Shown here piece after piece: positions 10,363 to 23,484 of a stretch of DNA of 64,000 nucleotides (positions are counted from its first letter, which is position 1; every line of letters begins with the position of its first letter). The stretch is taken from contig JAALGY010000012.1 in the NCBI GenBank assembly GCA_032358165.1, positions 2,418,001 to 2,482,000 of the forward strand, in the 5' to 3' direction. Below the pieces are notes generated by a model, which saw only the letters and a list, made by a program, of their open reading frames with translations, searched no databases and was not told the origin of the DNA. The translations under genes and the position numbers were made by a program. The DNA is from Diplosphaera chodatii (Eukaryota > Chlorophyta > Trebouxiophyceae > Prasiolales > Stichococcaceae).

Positions 10363-13300
10363 ATGGCTGCCCAGCAAGTCGTTGTCGAGGAGGAGCCTCT
10401 GCCGGAGGAGGTGGCGGCGGATTTGCAGGAGGGGGACGACAGCGCCGAGATGCAGCGGCTGGTGCAGCAGCTGCTCGCTGCGGCAACCAGGTCTGCCGGC
10501 AGGCTGGATGCCCTGTACCAGGCGCAAGGAAAGACACCGCCAGGGGTCTTTGCGCTGGCTCTCATGAGGCTGACTGCTGACGAGGAGGGGCAGCGCGCCA
10601 AGCTGTTCGAGCTGATGGACCCATGCCTGCAACAGCTGCTGCAGGGCCTCGGCATGCAACACGATGCTGTGTCCGTGGCGCACTTCACGTGAGCATGCAT
10701 CATCCTGCAATGCATCACAATTGCAACGGGTTCGGTGGCAACTGGACACATTGCGGCCGACATGCTGTGCTGCATGCTTACAGCTCCATGCATGTTCATC
10801 TGCTTGCAATACAGCGTGTGACAATGCGCCACCTGCCATGTGGTGCAGGGGCAGATACAGCAAAGCTTGGCAGCTATCGTATGCCTGGCCAGTGCTGGCA
10901 CTGGACACGTACCCTGCGACTGCCGCTATCTTTTTGGACAGCGCGCGCTGGTGGTGGGCGGAGCGTGTTGTCGATGTGCATGCAGAAGTTCACCGCCGCT
11001 TGCCTGTTGATGCTTCGACATGCTGAGTGTCGTGATCATGACTACAATCCGTGCTGCAGGTCCGACAACTATGCCAAGAGGTATTTGGGGTGGGAGGCCA
11101 CGGGTGACGGCACCTTCGCTTCCTTTGCAGAGCAGTGTCCAATATCGGTACGTCAAGGCTTCTGGCATAGGGTGCTTGAAGGCAAAGACTGGCTGCTGCG
11201 TCCAATGCACACGTATACGCATGCACACGTACATCATGCTACTGCAGGACAACTTGTCTATGACCATGCCGGTGGCAACGGTAGAGGGCATGAAGGAGGC
11301 TGTTCGTCTGATCGCCAAGATCATGGTGCGTAAGTCGGGCGACGGCGACCTGGTGGCGCAGCTCACTCGCATTTCGGACACGGCGTTGCAGCGCCTGGAC
11401 GGCATGGGCATCCCGCGGCTCCGATTGAAGCCATTTGCTAGTGCGCCCCTTGGTGATGTTGGTATGCTCCCGCGATGCACGGCTGCTCTTCTGCCAAGCA
11501 TGTGTGCACCGCCTTGCTCTGCATGTATCAGTCCAAGACGAGGCACACTTGCCCACTGTTTACCAGGGTGAGCCTTGCAAAACACTGTAATTGACTGCAA
11601 CCTGCTTGACACGATGCAATGCAGGCGGGGGCAGTGCATACCTGCTGAATCTGCGGAAGCGGGAAGAGCTTCTCAGCTTTGTTCGAAAACATGCGCAACA
11701 GCACGAGACGGCCTTGACGCCGTTCATGGAGCGGCTGACACGCCCCCAAGCCTGGCGGCAAATCAGCCTGCCAATCCGCAATTACTTCCTGGGGTTGGTG
11801 GTCGGGGATGGTAGCGTGTCGCAGGACCAGGTCGTTGTCGGCCTGCAGGTATCACTCTGGCCGAGCTGTCAACCTGGTCCTCGCCTTGCACATGTCCTGC
11901 GTGCTATGTCCAGGAGGTGGTTCCGAAGCGTGATGCACCTCTGGCGTGCCCAAGACCCGGCGCTTGTGCCTACAATGCTGCAGGCCGGCGACTGGTCGGC
12001 GCTTATGATGTTCGCACGCATGTTCGGCTGCCTAGGCAACGGGTGTGCAACTTATGATGCATCCAATCTGCATGCATACCCAATTTTGGCTATTGCCCGA
12101 GAACATGTGGCTGTCATGCATGTGCACAGCACCAGCCAGGATGTTGGCTGAGGTCAATGGTGAGCGCTCTATGAGATGGCTGCACACTTGCAGGCTGGCA
12201 GTGCACATCCGCTGCGTGTTGAGCATGGGGACTGTCGGGGTCTTTCGACAGGCGTACGACGTTTCAGCCAGGCTGACACTGACCCGCGGCCTAGCGGAAG
12301 CGGTGCGAGCGTGCGGCCTGCGACCCGGCGAGAAGTCGCACAGTCTTACAGACGCACAGATGGCGACACTCATGTGAGCCCCGTTGCATCGCACTGCAAC
12401 AGTTCTTCGCAGTGGCTGGCCAGGTTCCTCTGCTCAAGTGTTGAACCAAGAGTGCACAGTGCAATTTCTGTCCCTTCAATTTTCACAATGAATATGTGTG
12501 CAAATACATGGTGACCAACACGGACTACCATCTCGTCGCTCACAATGCATGGGCAAACCTCGCGTTGGCGTGATGACAAGTGCGCGCCGGTATGCGCCGT
12601 AGGGGGGAGGTGACGCCTGAGCTCAAGTTCGTGTGGCTGTCGGGGCTTTGGGTTGCTGATGGCGCTTTGGTGACCGCCACGGATCAAGGCACCAAGGACG
12701 GCGCGGTGAGCGGTGACCCGACAAAGTCACAATTGCATCATCTGACACAGCAAGAGATGTGCGGTAGCATCGTCATTGTGAATGCAGCAGCGACCGCGGC
12801 TGTCACTGCATCTTGTCAATGGGAGCAGTCACAATGCACGCGCTGATGAAGGTGTGTTGTCTTGTTGATGCAGCGGTCCAAAAGCGTCAGCTATCAGCTT
12901 GTGGGCACCTCCAACGCCCTGAGGGACACGGTGCTAAACATCGGCCAGTCCTGCGGCCTTAGGTCGTGGTGCGGGGTCATCCACCCCCTGACCGGCAAGA
13001 TTTGCGGCTGGAATGTGCACGCTGGCGGCGGCAACGTGGTGTCCGTCGTCCTGCTGGACGGGTGAGCACAGGCGTGCTGGTGCACCTTGCTTTTGTTCTA
13101 TTTCAGGGAGTAGCTGCTGGTCTCAGTAGCAGCTGGCGCCACTCCATCAGCGCTTCAGCGGTCCACTGCTGCTGCAGCAGCTGTTGCTGTTGTGTACGTA
13201 GACAAGCTCTGCTTGGACCTGACTGCTGCTGCAGCGGCAGCATACCAGCTCTGATGCGACAACCTGCTGCACTATGACCCGGTTGCCCAGCTGCCAGTGT

Positions 13301-16300
13301 GCCCATAAGCGCCATGGTGCCCCCATGCAGGCCATTGTCGGAGCTGCAGATCTGGCTGGCCAATGGCAACGAGCTGGAGCCGGAGTTCCGAAGCTGGCTG
13401 GGCATGCTGCCCGGTGACGGCGTCATCCAGTTCGCGCCCGGCGTCTGCCTCATGGCGCGCAAGGCGGCCAAGATGGTGGCATACACCGAGGAGGCGACCG
13501 AGAGCGGCGCGTCCACGCGGCTGACGCGCCCCTGGACCGACCTGCCGCCGGCGACGCTGCTGGTCCTGCCGAGCGGCGGCTCGACGGAGGTCATGCTCAA
13601 GGTGTGAAAGACCAGCTACGCACACTGTGGCGCCCCGCTTCCATTGGTGTCCATTTGTAGCGGCTGCTCATGCGGGTTGTTGAACTGTTTAGCCCCTCAG
13701 CAGCTGGCCCCGCTCTCCCCTGTGCAGGAGCTGGAGGAGAAGACCAAGTACATGCGCGCCTTCCCGGTCGTCATCGATGTCGATGGCCTGCGCAACCGCC
13801 TGGACGGCGGCCACACCCTGGTGCCCGGCAACGCGCTGTCCTTCATCTGCCGCTTCGCAGAGAATTACAAGGACAAGGTACCTCTCTTGGTGTGTGCCCT
13901 GAAAACGCCATAGCACAGGCAATAGTTGTGTAACAACCTCTGTGGGGCTGTTGCATGCAGGCTCTCGACTACATCGACCACAGCAAGGCGCCATCCGCGC
14001 ACGTATCCATGATCAAGCTCGCCTTCGGCGCCGTCAAGCTGCTCCAGGGCGAGGCGGCATACTCTGGTGCGAGACGTTTGAGTGCGTCTGCAACCTTGCA
14101 AGCCAGCAACCCATCGCTTTGTCTTGTGGCCCACCCTGTGGCCATTGCTGATGGCGTGCAACCCAGCAGGGCCACTTCGCTATCGTCTAGCTCGACTCAT
14201 CGTCAGTTGGTATGCACTCTGCAATAGCACAGTGGCGGGCTTGCTGACAAGACTACATCGCCGGTGGGCTGCGCAGGCAGGACACAAAAGAGTGTTCAGG
14301 TATCGGAGGTGCTGCCGCGCATCCTGAAGCCACACAACTCGCTGAGGTACAAACGCCAGGCGCGGCAGCCCTCCAATAAGCCGCCCAGGGGCCTGACGAC
14401 GCTGCTGGACCTAGACGTCGAGGAGTACGACGAGATGACATATGTGGAGCGCCAGCTGGTCTTCAACTCCACCATGCCGGTCCAGGTGCGCCTGGCACCT
14501 GCCAGTGGCCATGCTTGCATGTTGTCATGGGTGGAACGAATTGCTCGCCCACGCCAGCTGCCGAAGTCTTCCTCGCCTGCAGCTGCTGGCGTACGACCTC
14601 CTGCGCGCCGTCATCTACCGGCAGTTCGCATTGAGCACCCGCTGAGCGACGGGGTCGACCCGCTGCCACTGCACACACTGGCCTACGGCACGCCGCCCTC
14701 CGGCGACATCGAGGTGGCTGGTTGCCTCGTCTGCGCCTGCAGTGCATGCCACACTCAGCTGGCACGGCGCCAGCCAGTCTGCCGCCTGCATCACAAATGA
14801 CGCCAGTTTTTGCAAGCCGCCATGAGAAGTGGCCACCGACACTGGCTGCACCGCGACAGGCGGTGGCGCTGCTGCTGGCGGCGTGCCGCAACTGCCCCGA
14901 CTCGGAGCTGCGGCTGGAGGGCGGCATCAGCAAGGTGATCCGGGAGCTGCGGCGGATCGCGGACCAGGAGCAGTTCCCCAAGGATCCTGTGTCGGTGCGT
15001 GACGTCAGCGCTCTGCACCCTGTCAGGATCAGGGCGCCCTGGGTGTCGGGGACATGGACACCACATCAAGATCGACTGCGCCACATGTCCTGCTGCAGGG
15101 CTGTGCAGACGCCACATCATGCTGCCTCGGCCTCCCCCTACGAACTTGCAACTTCACAGAAGCACGTGCACTGATCACGTTGCCGTGCAGCTCAAGGCGC
15201 TGCTTCAGGCGCTGCTGTCGCTGGGCGCCATACTGCACTTCGAAGGGGCGGCCGTGTGGCTGGTGATCAGGCGGCCCGACCTGGAGCTGGCTGTGCACTG
15301 GCGCACCAAGTCCGGCGGCCTCACGGGCGACAACGCCCTGCAGTCCCTGTACGTGCGCGTGCTGCACGAGGACTGGGGCAGGCGCGTGCAGGAGCGGGCC
15401 TCGCTGCCGCAGCACGTGCCGGTGAGGCTCTTCTTACAATATCAATTTAAGCTTTGCTACTACGCTACGGCTGCTGCAGACTGCAACGCAGCCGCCGCAT
15501 TGGCAATTGTGCGGGCTTGACCCACCAGGTGCCTGCCGCGTGACAGAGGAACAGCTTGCTTCAGCCTTTATATGAAAGAGAATACAGGGCTTCACCTGTC
15601 GGCACAGGTCCGCTGCAGCACAGCGCAATAGACTGTGATGTCTTAGTGTGAGTCTGCTGAAACGTCTTGCCTCACAAAGGTGCGCTGAGGGTGCGCTGGC
15701 ATGTCCTGCAGTCGCTGGCGCGCAAGACGCCAGTCTACGCCACTTGGAGCAACCTCGTGGGCAAGAGGGCCATCGCCAGCAAGGCTGAGCCGTTCCCCTA
15801 CGGCCCGGACCCGCAGGTCGGTTGCGATCCAGCACGCCTGCACATCAGTGTCAAGTTGTAAGGGTGCACTGCCGATGCTGATTGCCACCGGCGTGCTTCG
15901 TGCAGTTCTCTCAGCCGAGTCAGCAGGACATGCCGCCCGTGGCGGCACCGCAGCCGCCTCACCAGGGCACCTTCGAGGTGCCGCGGGCGGAGCCGGCCCC
16001 GGTGGCCTGGCTGCCCGGCGCCAAGCCTGGGGACTGGTTCCTGATCTTCGACGCAATCGACCTGAACAGGGCCATCGGCCGCGGCAGGTTTGTGTGCATC
16101 GAGGTCCTGGGCATCCGGCTGTCCATCCCATTCTTCGCCACCCTGGACCACATCATCTGGTTCGAGGAGGAGGACGTGCTGCTGGAGCGCGTGCCCGGCC
16201 TGGTGGACATGCCGCTGGACGGCCCGCTGCACTTCCAGGTCGGCACCTCGACGCTGCGGCCGGAGAAGGGGACCGGCAGGTGGGCTGCTCACTGGCTCGA

Positions 16301-18015
16301 TGTTGTGCTGACACCCTGGAAGACGTCAGAAACATGCAAGTGAACCCACTGAGTTTTGATTCAATGTGCAGCGCGGCGGAGGCGGCGGAGGTGGCGCTCG
16401 AGAGTGGGCTGGAGGAGCTGCTCCAGCGGTGAGGATGTTTTTGCAGTGTGCAATGGGGCTCACAAGGTGCTTGGCTGCTGCCGCAGTTTGCTTACCCACC
16501 GACAAGGACGGCTCAACCTGCATCAACCAACTGCACCTGGCCGCTCAGCCCTGCTTCCTTCGCCACACGCAGGTCACAGTCTGTCACAGCGGAGGCAACG
16601 GCTGCGGGGCCTGCAGCGGCAGAGGGGTGGGTGGCCTGCCATCCTGCTGACACCTGCCCCTTGCAGCTTGCCCACACAGTGCATACATTGCCGCCAGCTA
16701 TTGCATTTGTTTCCCCATTCTGACACTCAGCTCGCTCCCTGCGCCACAGCGACGGCGGTGAGGAGGGCGGCCCCGCCTTTGAGCCTGACGGCGCCGGTGC
16801 TGGGCCCTCCGCAACCGGGCTGCCAGTCGATGCTGGGGCGGCTCCTGTCGAGGTACACCCAAGGCAGCAAACGGCTGCCGACATCGACCAGCAGGTCTAC
16901 AGCAGCGTGGGAAGGTGTGCAACGTCTCAGCCCTGCTATATATGCCATCGACGAGCTGTGCTGGGTCGCTGCGGATGCTCACGCACGCACGCTGCAAGTG
17001 TCAGGCATGGTGAAGTAAACAACAGCAACCAGCTGATGTGCGCTTGGCTGTTGTTGGATGGCAGCGGGCCGTACGCCAGGGGTCTGCCGGCTGACTGGGG
17101 TCCGAGGATGGGCGGTGGTGCGCAGCCGGCCCCCATCGCTGAGCTCCTCGACCCCACCCCCGGGTAGGGTGTGCCAGCACGGCCGCCTCAATACCAGCAT
17201 TCGTTGAGCGAACATCATTGTGTGCCTGACACAGCACGCATGAATTGCTGCTGAAGGCTGTACCAGGTTTCATTGCTGCGCACACTGGAACACAACAGCC
17301 TTTGGCCCTCACTTCCAGCGGCCCCAACGACGAGCTGGAGGATGACGGCATGGACGTCAATGCGCCTGTGACAGCACCAGGTCTGCGAGTAATCGGTGCT
17401 CGCTGGCACAGCTGTAGTCAAGGTGCATGTGTGAGTCGTGGCTCACAGCAGCCCAGCTGAGCGGCTGATGTCATGTGCTCTGCACTGCAGCTGCGACATG
17501 GAGCCCGCTGTCGCAGGGGGCGGCCAGCACGTTGCCTGCACCTGCTGCAGGTGTGCAGGTTTTTGGCTAGTTGCGACCTGATTGATGCATAGATGTTGCA
17601 CCTCACATGTGCACCAAGCATGCAAACAGCTACTCTTTAGTCAGTCGAAGCTGCTGCTACATTAAAGGCTCTGTCACGTGATGTTGTTTTACGGGTTTTA
17701 GTTGCATTGGCGGCTGCGATGGCGGCGGAGGCAGCTGCGCCGCTGATCAGCAGGCCCCAGCCGCCGCCGCGGCTGTCCGACAGCTCAGCGGAGGTGGGCG
17801 TGCCGCAACCCCGCCCGCGTTTGGGCAGCAAGCGCCTTCAGCGCTCGTCGGACAGCAGCTCAGAGGGGAAAGGGGTGCCGCTGCCCCGTCCGTCGGTGCG
17901 CAGCAGGCGGGCGGTGCTGTCGTCCGACAGCAGCTCGGCGGAAGCGGGGGCGCCGCGCCCACAACCGTTGCGCGGTGGCAGGCAGAACCCGTTTGGCTCA
18001 GACTCCACCGACTGA
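10363..18015 (+). CDS. Paralog A: unidentified large protein with two LAGLIDADG-like motifs (frameshifted)
   Basis: Twenty-five exons match paralog B one for one: 10363-10688, 10849-10950, 11060-11147, 11248-11440, 11625-11848, 11984-12042, 12194-12373, 12603-12705, 12874-13061, 13331-13601, 13728-13877, 13961-14066, 14277-14485, 14583-14713, 14860-14994, 15191-15421, 15619-15634, 15680-15816, 15906-16279, 16372-16428, 16573-16626, 16750-16914, 17065-17163, 17319-17380, 17702-18015. I recognise no family. Two motifs resemble LAGLIDADG segments: FLGLVVGDGS in exon 5 and LSGLWVADGA in exon 8. The C-terminal exon is Pro/Ser/Arg-rich with three repeats. Exon 14 is one base shorter than in B (131 against 132), which shifts the frame near 14620-14630 and gives a stop at 14643-14645. 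Either A is a recent pseudogene or the base is an assembly error. Confidence 0.7.
17770..18006 (+). repeat. C-terminal Ser-Asp / Pro-Arg repeats of paralog A (three units)
   Basis: Units of about 23-25 residues each run from a Ser-Asp-Ser cluster through VPxPRP to an SRR/SKR step: LSDSSAEVGVPQPRP, SSDSSSEGKGVPLPRP, SSDSSSAEAGAPRPQP. Paralog B has four units, so a unit was gained or lost after duplication. Confidence 0.65.
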
Positions 18016-21000
18016 GGCCGGCTGTGCGTCAGGTGATCAGCTAGCGCTGCATTTGACGAAGGCGATACCCCAGCCTGTGGAGCCGTGGCAACCCTGTACA
18101 CTGGCAGCCTGTATCCTTCCCCCAGTATCATCTGCGCGACCTGCTGTGATGCGGTACTGCGCAGGAAATGGTGTGCAGGCCAGGCGGCCGGGGAGCACAT
18201 GAGCATACTGCCAGGTGCAGGCACCCACGGATTGCCGAGGCAGCTGATGCATCTGACAGGCACTTCGAGCACCAATCCAACACAAGGGCAGCAGCGGCAG
18301 CCGCTGCAGCAGCAAGCAGAAGTACGATGGACAACTGCACCGATGCAGCACGAGCACATATCAGGCACGCTACAGATCGTTTAGCAACAACAGCGGCAGT
18401 CGCAGCTGCGCGCAGAACAGTAGTACAGGCTCGGCTGCAAGGTGTTGCACAGCGCAATAGCTGCTGTGCAGGAGGTGCTGGCATAGCCCGGCCAGCGGTG
18501 GGTCACTGTGTGTAAATAGTTCTGCGTAGGGCATGTGCCTTCGGATCGAACATCAAGGGGGAATCATGTCTAAGAATTGACACCAGTCGAGGACTCTTAA
18601 CCGAAAATTTTGCTTGATAGTGGCAGGTGCCAGCTCAAGCTGACTTCGCCTGGCAAATGCAGATATACAAATGCAGACAGTGCGGCAGGGCGCGTGCACC
18701 TTAAACTCTGAAATAAATGCATCTCGTCTCCCTCCCAATCCACCATAGCTGCAGCAGTGGCTTCCCCAGTCAAACGTGTAGCCCTAGCCTAGCCGCAGGC
18801 ATGGACGGAGCAGTCTATCTACTTGCATTGCCGCCAACCCTGCCTGCTAACAGGCTCTTCATGTTCTTTGCGTGCTGCAGATGGACACACAGCCGTGTGT
18901 CAGTTCACAGCAGCGTGAATCAGCACAGTGCATCCTGCCAGTGGCGGTATTCCAACACTACTGTGGTATGACCAGAATCGCGGACAGCATCGTGAACCAG
19001 GCTTGCCTGAGGTGCACATGGTCCGACACTCACAATAGAAACCTGATCAGTGTCGTGAGCCAGCAATGCTGGACTGCAGCCAGCTGATTGGCAGGCCCCC
19101 GGCGTGGCCACCGCCCGCGCCGCCTTCTCGCACCCTTTGCTGCCGCCACCGTACCCCTCGCTCATGCTGTTGCCGAAGTGCAGCGGCAACCCTGCCGGCA
19201 GGCTGCTGTAGTGGCTGGATGCTGCGCGCCCTCTTGACATCGATGCCGCCAGATGGGCGCCCATCATGTCCAGCCCTGCACAGGTGGCCAGCAAGGTAGC
19301 TAGGTGACGCTCACACACAACACTTGTTCATGATTCCCACTGCAGGCTGGTGACTGGTGCTGGCAGCCTTGGTGAAGTACCAACAGCGCCGTGCGACCGC
19401 CGTCAAAGCTGCACAGTGCTGGCATGACCAGGCTTCAGCAGTGGAACTAGGCTTTCTGCTGAGAATGGCATGTTCAGCAAGCACAAAGGCAGCTGGAGGT
19501 GCAGATGTGTCCACCTGCCTAGGACCGGCTGCAGACGCGGCAGGGGGACGCCCGGCAGGTCGGCCAGGAAAGGCAGAGCCGCCCTGCCTGCGGGTCCGCC
19601 ACTGACTTCCATGAGATCGGCGTCAGCGAGCGTCTGGCCGGCAAGCTGTTGCTGCTGCTGCTGCTGCGCATCTTCCTCCTGCACATGACATACACAGCAT
19701 GGTGCCGGAACTTAGAGCAGGCTGCGACATTGACCAAGGGCCCTGGCCGTCCCACCAGTGACAGGTGGCACTTCACTTGCATTCTAGGTGCCTTCCTGTA
19801 GTCGGCTGACGCTGCACTATGCTGTAACAACTGCCATTGGTGTCACTGGCAGCATGCTACACGTCAAACCTGGACATAGTTTTGGCAGCATCTTTATGCA
19901 TGATATGGTGCTCATCATGGCGGGAGACTACCATCTGGCCAGCTGCATGCCAAGCTGCCTGCTGGCTCCCATAGCAGGCGCCCATCAAGGACGCGATACA
20001 ATGGCGCACGCACTGACTGCGGTATATATGAATTTCGGGAAAGCACCCAAGGCCACCTGTGGCAACCCGATATAGGTGAGGGTGGGGCTGCTACGCCGCA
20101 GCAGACAAGCCCATTGAAGCCTGCTGCTGCAGGGTGCGCTGCTGAGGGCAGCGCATCCCGCCGCCACGCCAGCCAGCTGCCCTGTGGCGTGCATGCCCCC
20201 TGCACATAGCCATCAGGTTCTCAGCGTAGGTGGTCACTGCTGCAGAACAGGGCAGGGCTATGAAAGCGCTGCATGTGCTGGGCATTGCTGCCCGACGGCC
20301 AGCAGCTGGCAGCCGTACGGCATCCACTGACAGTATCGTGGACACAGGCAAGCTGTGATCGTGTGCGCTCGTGCAAACAGTGCTGCGCTAGCTGGCTGGC
20401 AGCGGACATTCAACAACGACAATGCCAATGCTTCTGCAACTGTTGGACGGTCCAGAAGGAAAGAGATCAGCCAGGCATACCTCCAGAACAATGATGCCGC
20501 TGGGGTGCCATTGCGTGGCCCGAGGAGCCGCCGCCGCTGTGTGGTGATGGGTTGCCACCCTCCTGCCGCTGGATGCCTTCGCACGCCATTGTGCACCCTG
20601 CTGCAGCCTGCTGAACCCGCATGTGCTGAGCTGGGGCGCTCATGCGCTGCTACTGAAGCGCTTGTGAGGTTGGAGAGGGTCGTTGCCCATTGTTCAAGGG
20701 GCATCATCAGATGCCCTCCCTGCCTTTGCGAATTCTGCATGCAAAGCGTACAACCAATGATATCTTGCACCCCTGGACTAATACTGCACAGCCAGCAATG
20801 GGCTACACACTGCAGGCCTGATGCACCTGCCAGCCAGTGGTCCGGCTGCCACAAAGACCCTGCCAGCGAGGTGATCCAAGGTGACAGCAGCACCTGTGGG
20901 TGCAGCAACTTCAGGCCGGCGGCGGCTGCCAGCCAGCAGTGATGTCCCGTCGTCTTGTTCCACACCTGCCTATCCATCGAGCTCGGTGCGTCTGATCACC

Positions 21001-23484
21001 CATGCACGGGTTTTAAATCTTTGGCTGCACCATTCAACCACCTGCAGTCGTGAACAGTACATCAGGTCAAGCACTGCGCAAATCCAGAGGACATGACGCA
21101 CATGTGCCAACACTGGTTCAAACATCACGGGGGTCAGGCCTGCAGCAGCGATGTGTGTGTCCCTTTCACGACAGCTACAACATGAATGGATGCATGGGCA
21201 GCTGCCGCTGAAACAGGTGGACTGGAAGGCAGGCACAGCCCACCTTTGCCTGCATATGGTACGCACCCTCCGCCCATCGACTCGCGATGTGTTGCCTTGC
21301 TTCTGTGGGCGCCTGCGCATGGCTGCTGCACAGACGCACATGCTATAAACCATCTGGCATGAGGACTATGATGCTTGGAACTCCGCTCTCCAACTATCCA
21401 GATCAACACGTGCTGCCAAACGCAGTACTCGCGGGCACCGCGCAAACACTGTGCAATGCGGATATACCGCATACATGCATCGGTAGACATTCATCTGGAG
21501 TGTCACTTGGTGCATGTTGCATCCCGCAGCTACGCATGCTTCAGATGCCGCAGTCTCAGGAGAGTGCAGAGGTAGCTGACATGCCATGTCTGCAAAAGTG
21601 AAGCTGCCACAGGATGCGGACGGACCATCACCTGTGTGTGTATGTCAGGCGGGCGCCCCCTGGCTAGCTTGGAGCACCAGGTGCCGCTGGCGCTTGCCCT
21701 TTGGGGCCTGGCTCTGTACCATGGCGGGCCACCTGTAACATGAAAACAGACTGAGCATCTTGAGGGCTACAGCAGAGATTTGTCGAAGTGAGGTTTGCAA
21801 TCTTCAAGCTGCATGGCTGCAAGGTTCGACCCTGCTGCGGACGCACATGCACCCCGCCCTTGGGCCGCCACGCCGACGGGCGTAGGTGCTAGCAGTTCCT
21901 GTGCTATGGCTCCGCACGGTTACAAGCTGCTGTCATGTGTCACTCACGTCATAACTGCCAGCACTTGAGGCAGGCAACAGCAGGTGCAGCTGGGCGCATA
22001 GAGCAGCATGCATGATACAGGCGAACGACGACAGATTCCAAGATGCAGCCTTGTCAGCTCTGCAATCAGTAATCACGAGAACACATGCTCACATCTTCAT
22101 CTACCAGTTGGCAGGAGAACTGCAAACTTACTTTATCTATATATACAGCCGCAGCCACTGAACGCTATTGCAGGCTGGACCGTGGTAGGTTGACAGTGCA
22201 CCTGCTGTTAAGCAGGGTGTAAGGAGATCCCAGCAGTGCTATATAATCGGCGGCACAGTATTGGGCAAGGCCACTTTGCCTGCTTGCATGATTGACGGCA
22301 GCAGCAGCACCAGCGCATGCAGTAGGCTGCAAAGCGACGCTGGCGACCCTATGATGACGGTAAGCTGTGCAGCTGGGCACCGCCTGCATGCCTTGCCGAT
22401 GAGCGTGGCAACACCCGCTTTCCGGCGGCTGCTATGCTGCACGACCTGTGTCTGGCCATGTGCATCCCACTGTGCTGGAGCTGTAACGCTGGCTGGCATC
22501 AGCTTCATTCCATGAGGCTGACAATGTTGCCCATGGGCCTGGCCAGGCCGCTGCACGCAGCAGGGTGTGCACACATACAGCTCGGACAACCCATATCACG
22601 TTTGCACATTTGACAAAACATTGATGGTTCATGGACGCGTGTGCACTCGCTCTTATTGCTGATGCTTGGTGTATAGGGCTGCCAAGGGCGATGCCCTCAC
22701 GACACTGCTACACCTACCAGTCTCAAGACATCAAGCAAGCTCTGAGCCCTCGTCAGCAAAGGTGCTTATTCCACACGCTCTATCTGCGTAGCAGTTCACA
22801 GGCTGCCTGCATGCTGTTTTGATGCTGTGGACCGGTTCCCGGCCGAAGCAATAGCACCTGGCTTGGCTGCAAGTCAGCACTTCTGCGGCATGACAGCGCT
22901 GCATGCAAACCACAGGAACCACCTGCCTCATTGCGGCGGCTGCTGGGCTTGGCTGCTGCAGCATGTGTAGCAGTGGACCCAGATGAACCTGAGGTGAATT
23001 GCAGTGTTGCTACACAGGCAGCCGAAGAGCGGAGCAAGCCCACAGTAGCGTGTGGCGCTGCTGACGCCTGTACTTCACGTTCTGCCTGCCTACAGGTGCT
23101 GGGTGCACATGCATCCAGCACTGTCGATGCGATGCAATCACATGATTAGCTACACATCTCGGGCACATTAGTATACTCAGCCGCCATGTGACCTGCAATG
23201 TGCAGGTGACGCCCAGAACCAGAGCTGTGCAAGGTGACCGCTGCCCGCTTGATGCATGGTTGGCAGATCTGACAGGCAGCGCATGCCAGAGCATTGTATC
23301 GTGCCTGATAGCTGCAAAGAGTGTCGTATGAGGTTCGACGAGATGAGTGCAGGCCAACTCAGCCACATCGTAGTGATACTCCTTGTGTTCATGTGCACAG
23401 AGCGCTGCGGTCACCACCCCAACTTACCGCAAGCGCAAGCCCGCCTGCAGCGGCCGCCGCCCACAGCAGCAAGCAAGCAGCGCC
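18016..23484. other. Inter-paralog region with an unidentified minus-strand gene
   Basis: Between paralogs A and B no plus-strand gene is clear. Several minus-strand segments look like true exons (19080-19285, 19515-19678, near 20490-20560 and 20890-20950). From 21 to 23.4 kb I see only short frames and nothing I can support. Confidence 0.35.
18920..20963 (-). CDS. Unidentified minus-strand gene, exon fragments only
   Basis: The best exon is 19678-19515: acceptor TGCAG, then EEDAQQQQQQQLAGQ, a Gln run coded by a CTG/CAG microsatellite, then LADADLMEVSGGPAG and a GTGGAC donor. Another segment at about 19285-19080 reads LDMMGAHLAASMSRGRAASS and then LHFGNSMSEGYGGGSKGCEK. Upstream pieces near 20950-20890 (EQDDGTSLLAGSRRRPEVAA) and 20570-20480 (RQEGGNPSPHSGGGSSGH) have similar character. 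The acid/Gln/Gly-Ser content suggests a regulatory, partly disordered protein. Start, stop and full splice chain are not resolved and I know no family for it. Confidence 0.35.

Noticed and set aside
10149..10901. 250-codon minus-strand frame over the start of paralog A
   Set aside because: It is the shadow of exons 1-2 of paralog A, which are conserved in paralog B on the plus strand.
20258..20977. Longest minus-strand open frame (239 codons) in the inter-paralog region
   Set aside because: It runs across what look like separate exons and introns in other frames, is Cys/Trp/His-rich as expected of non-coding frames here, and shows no motif.
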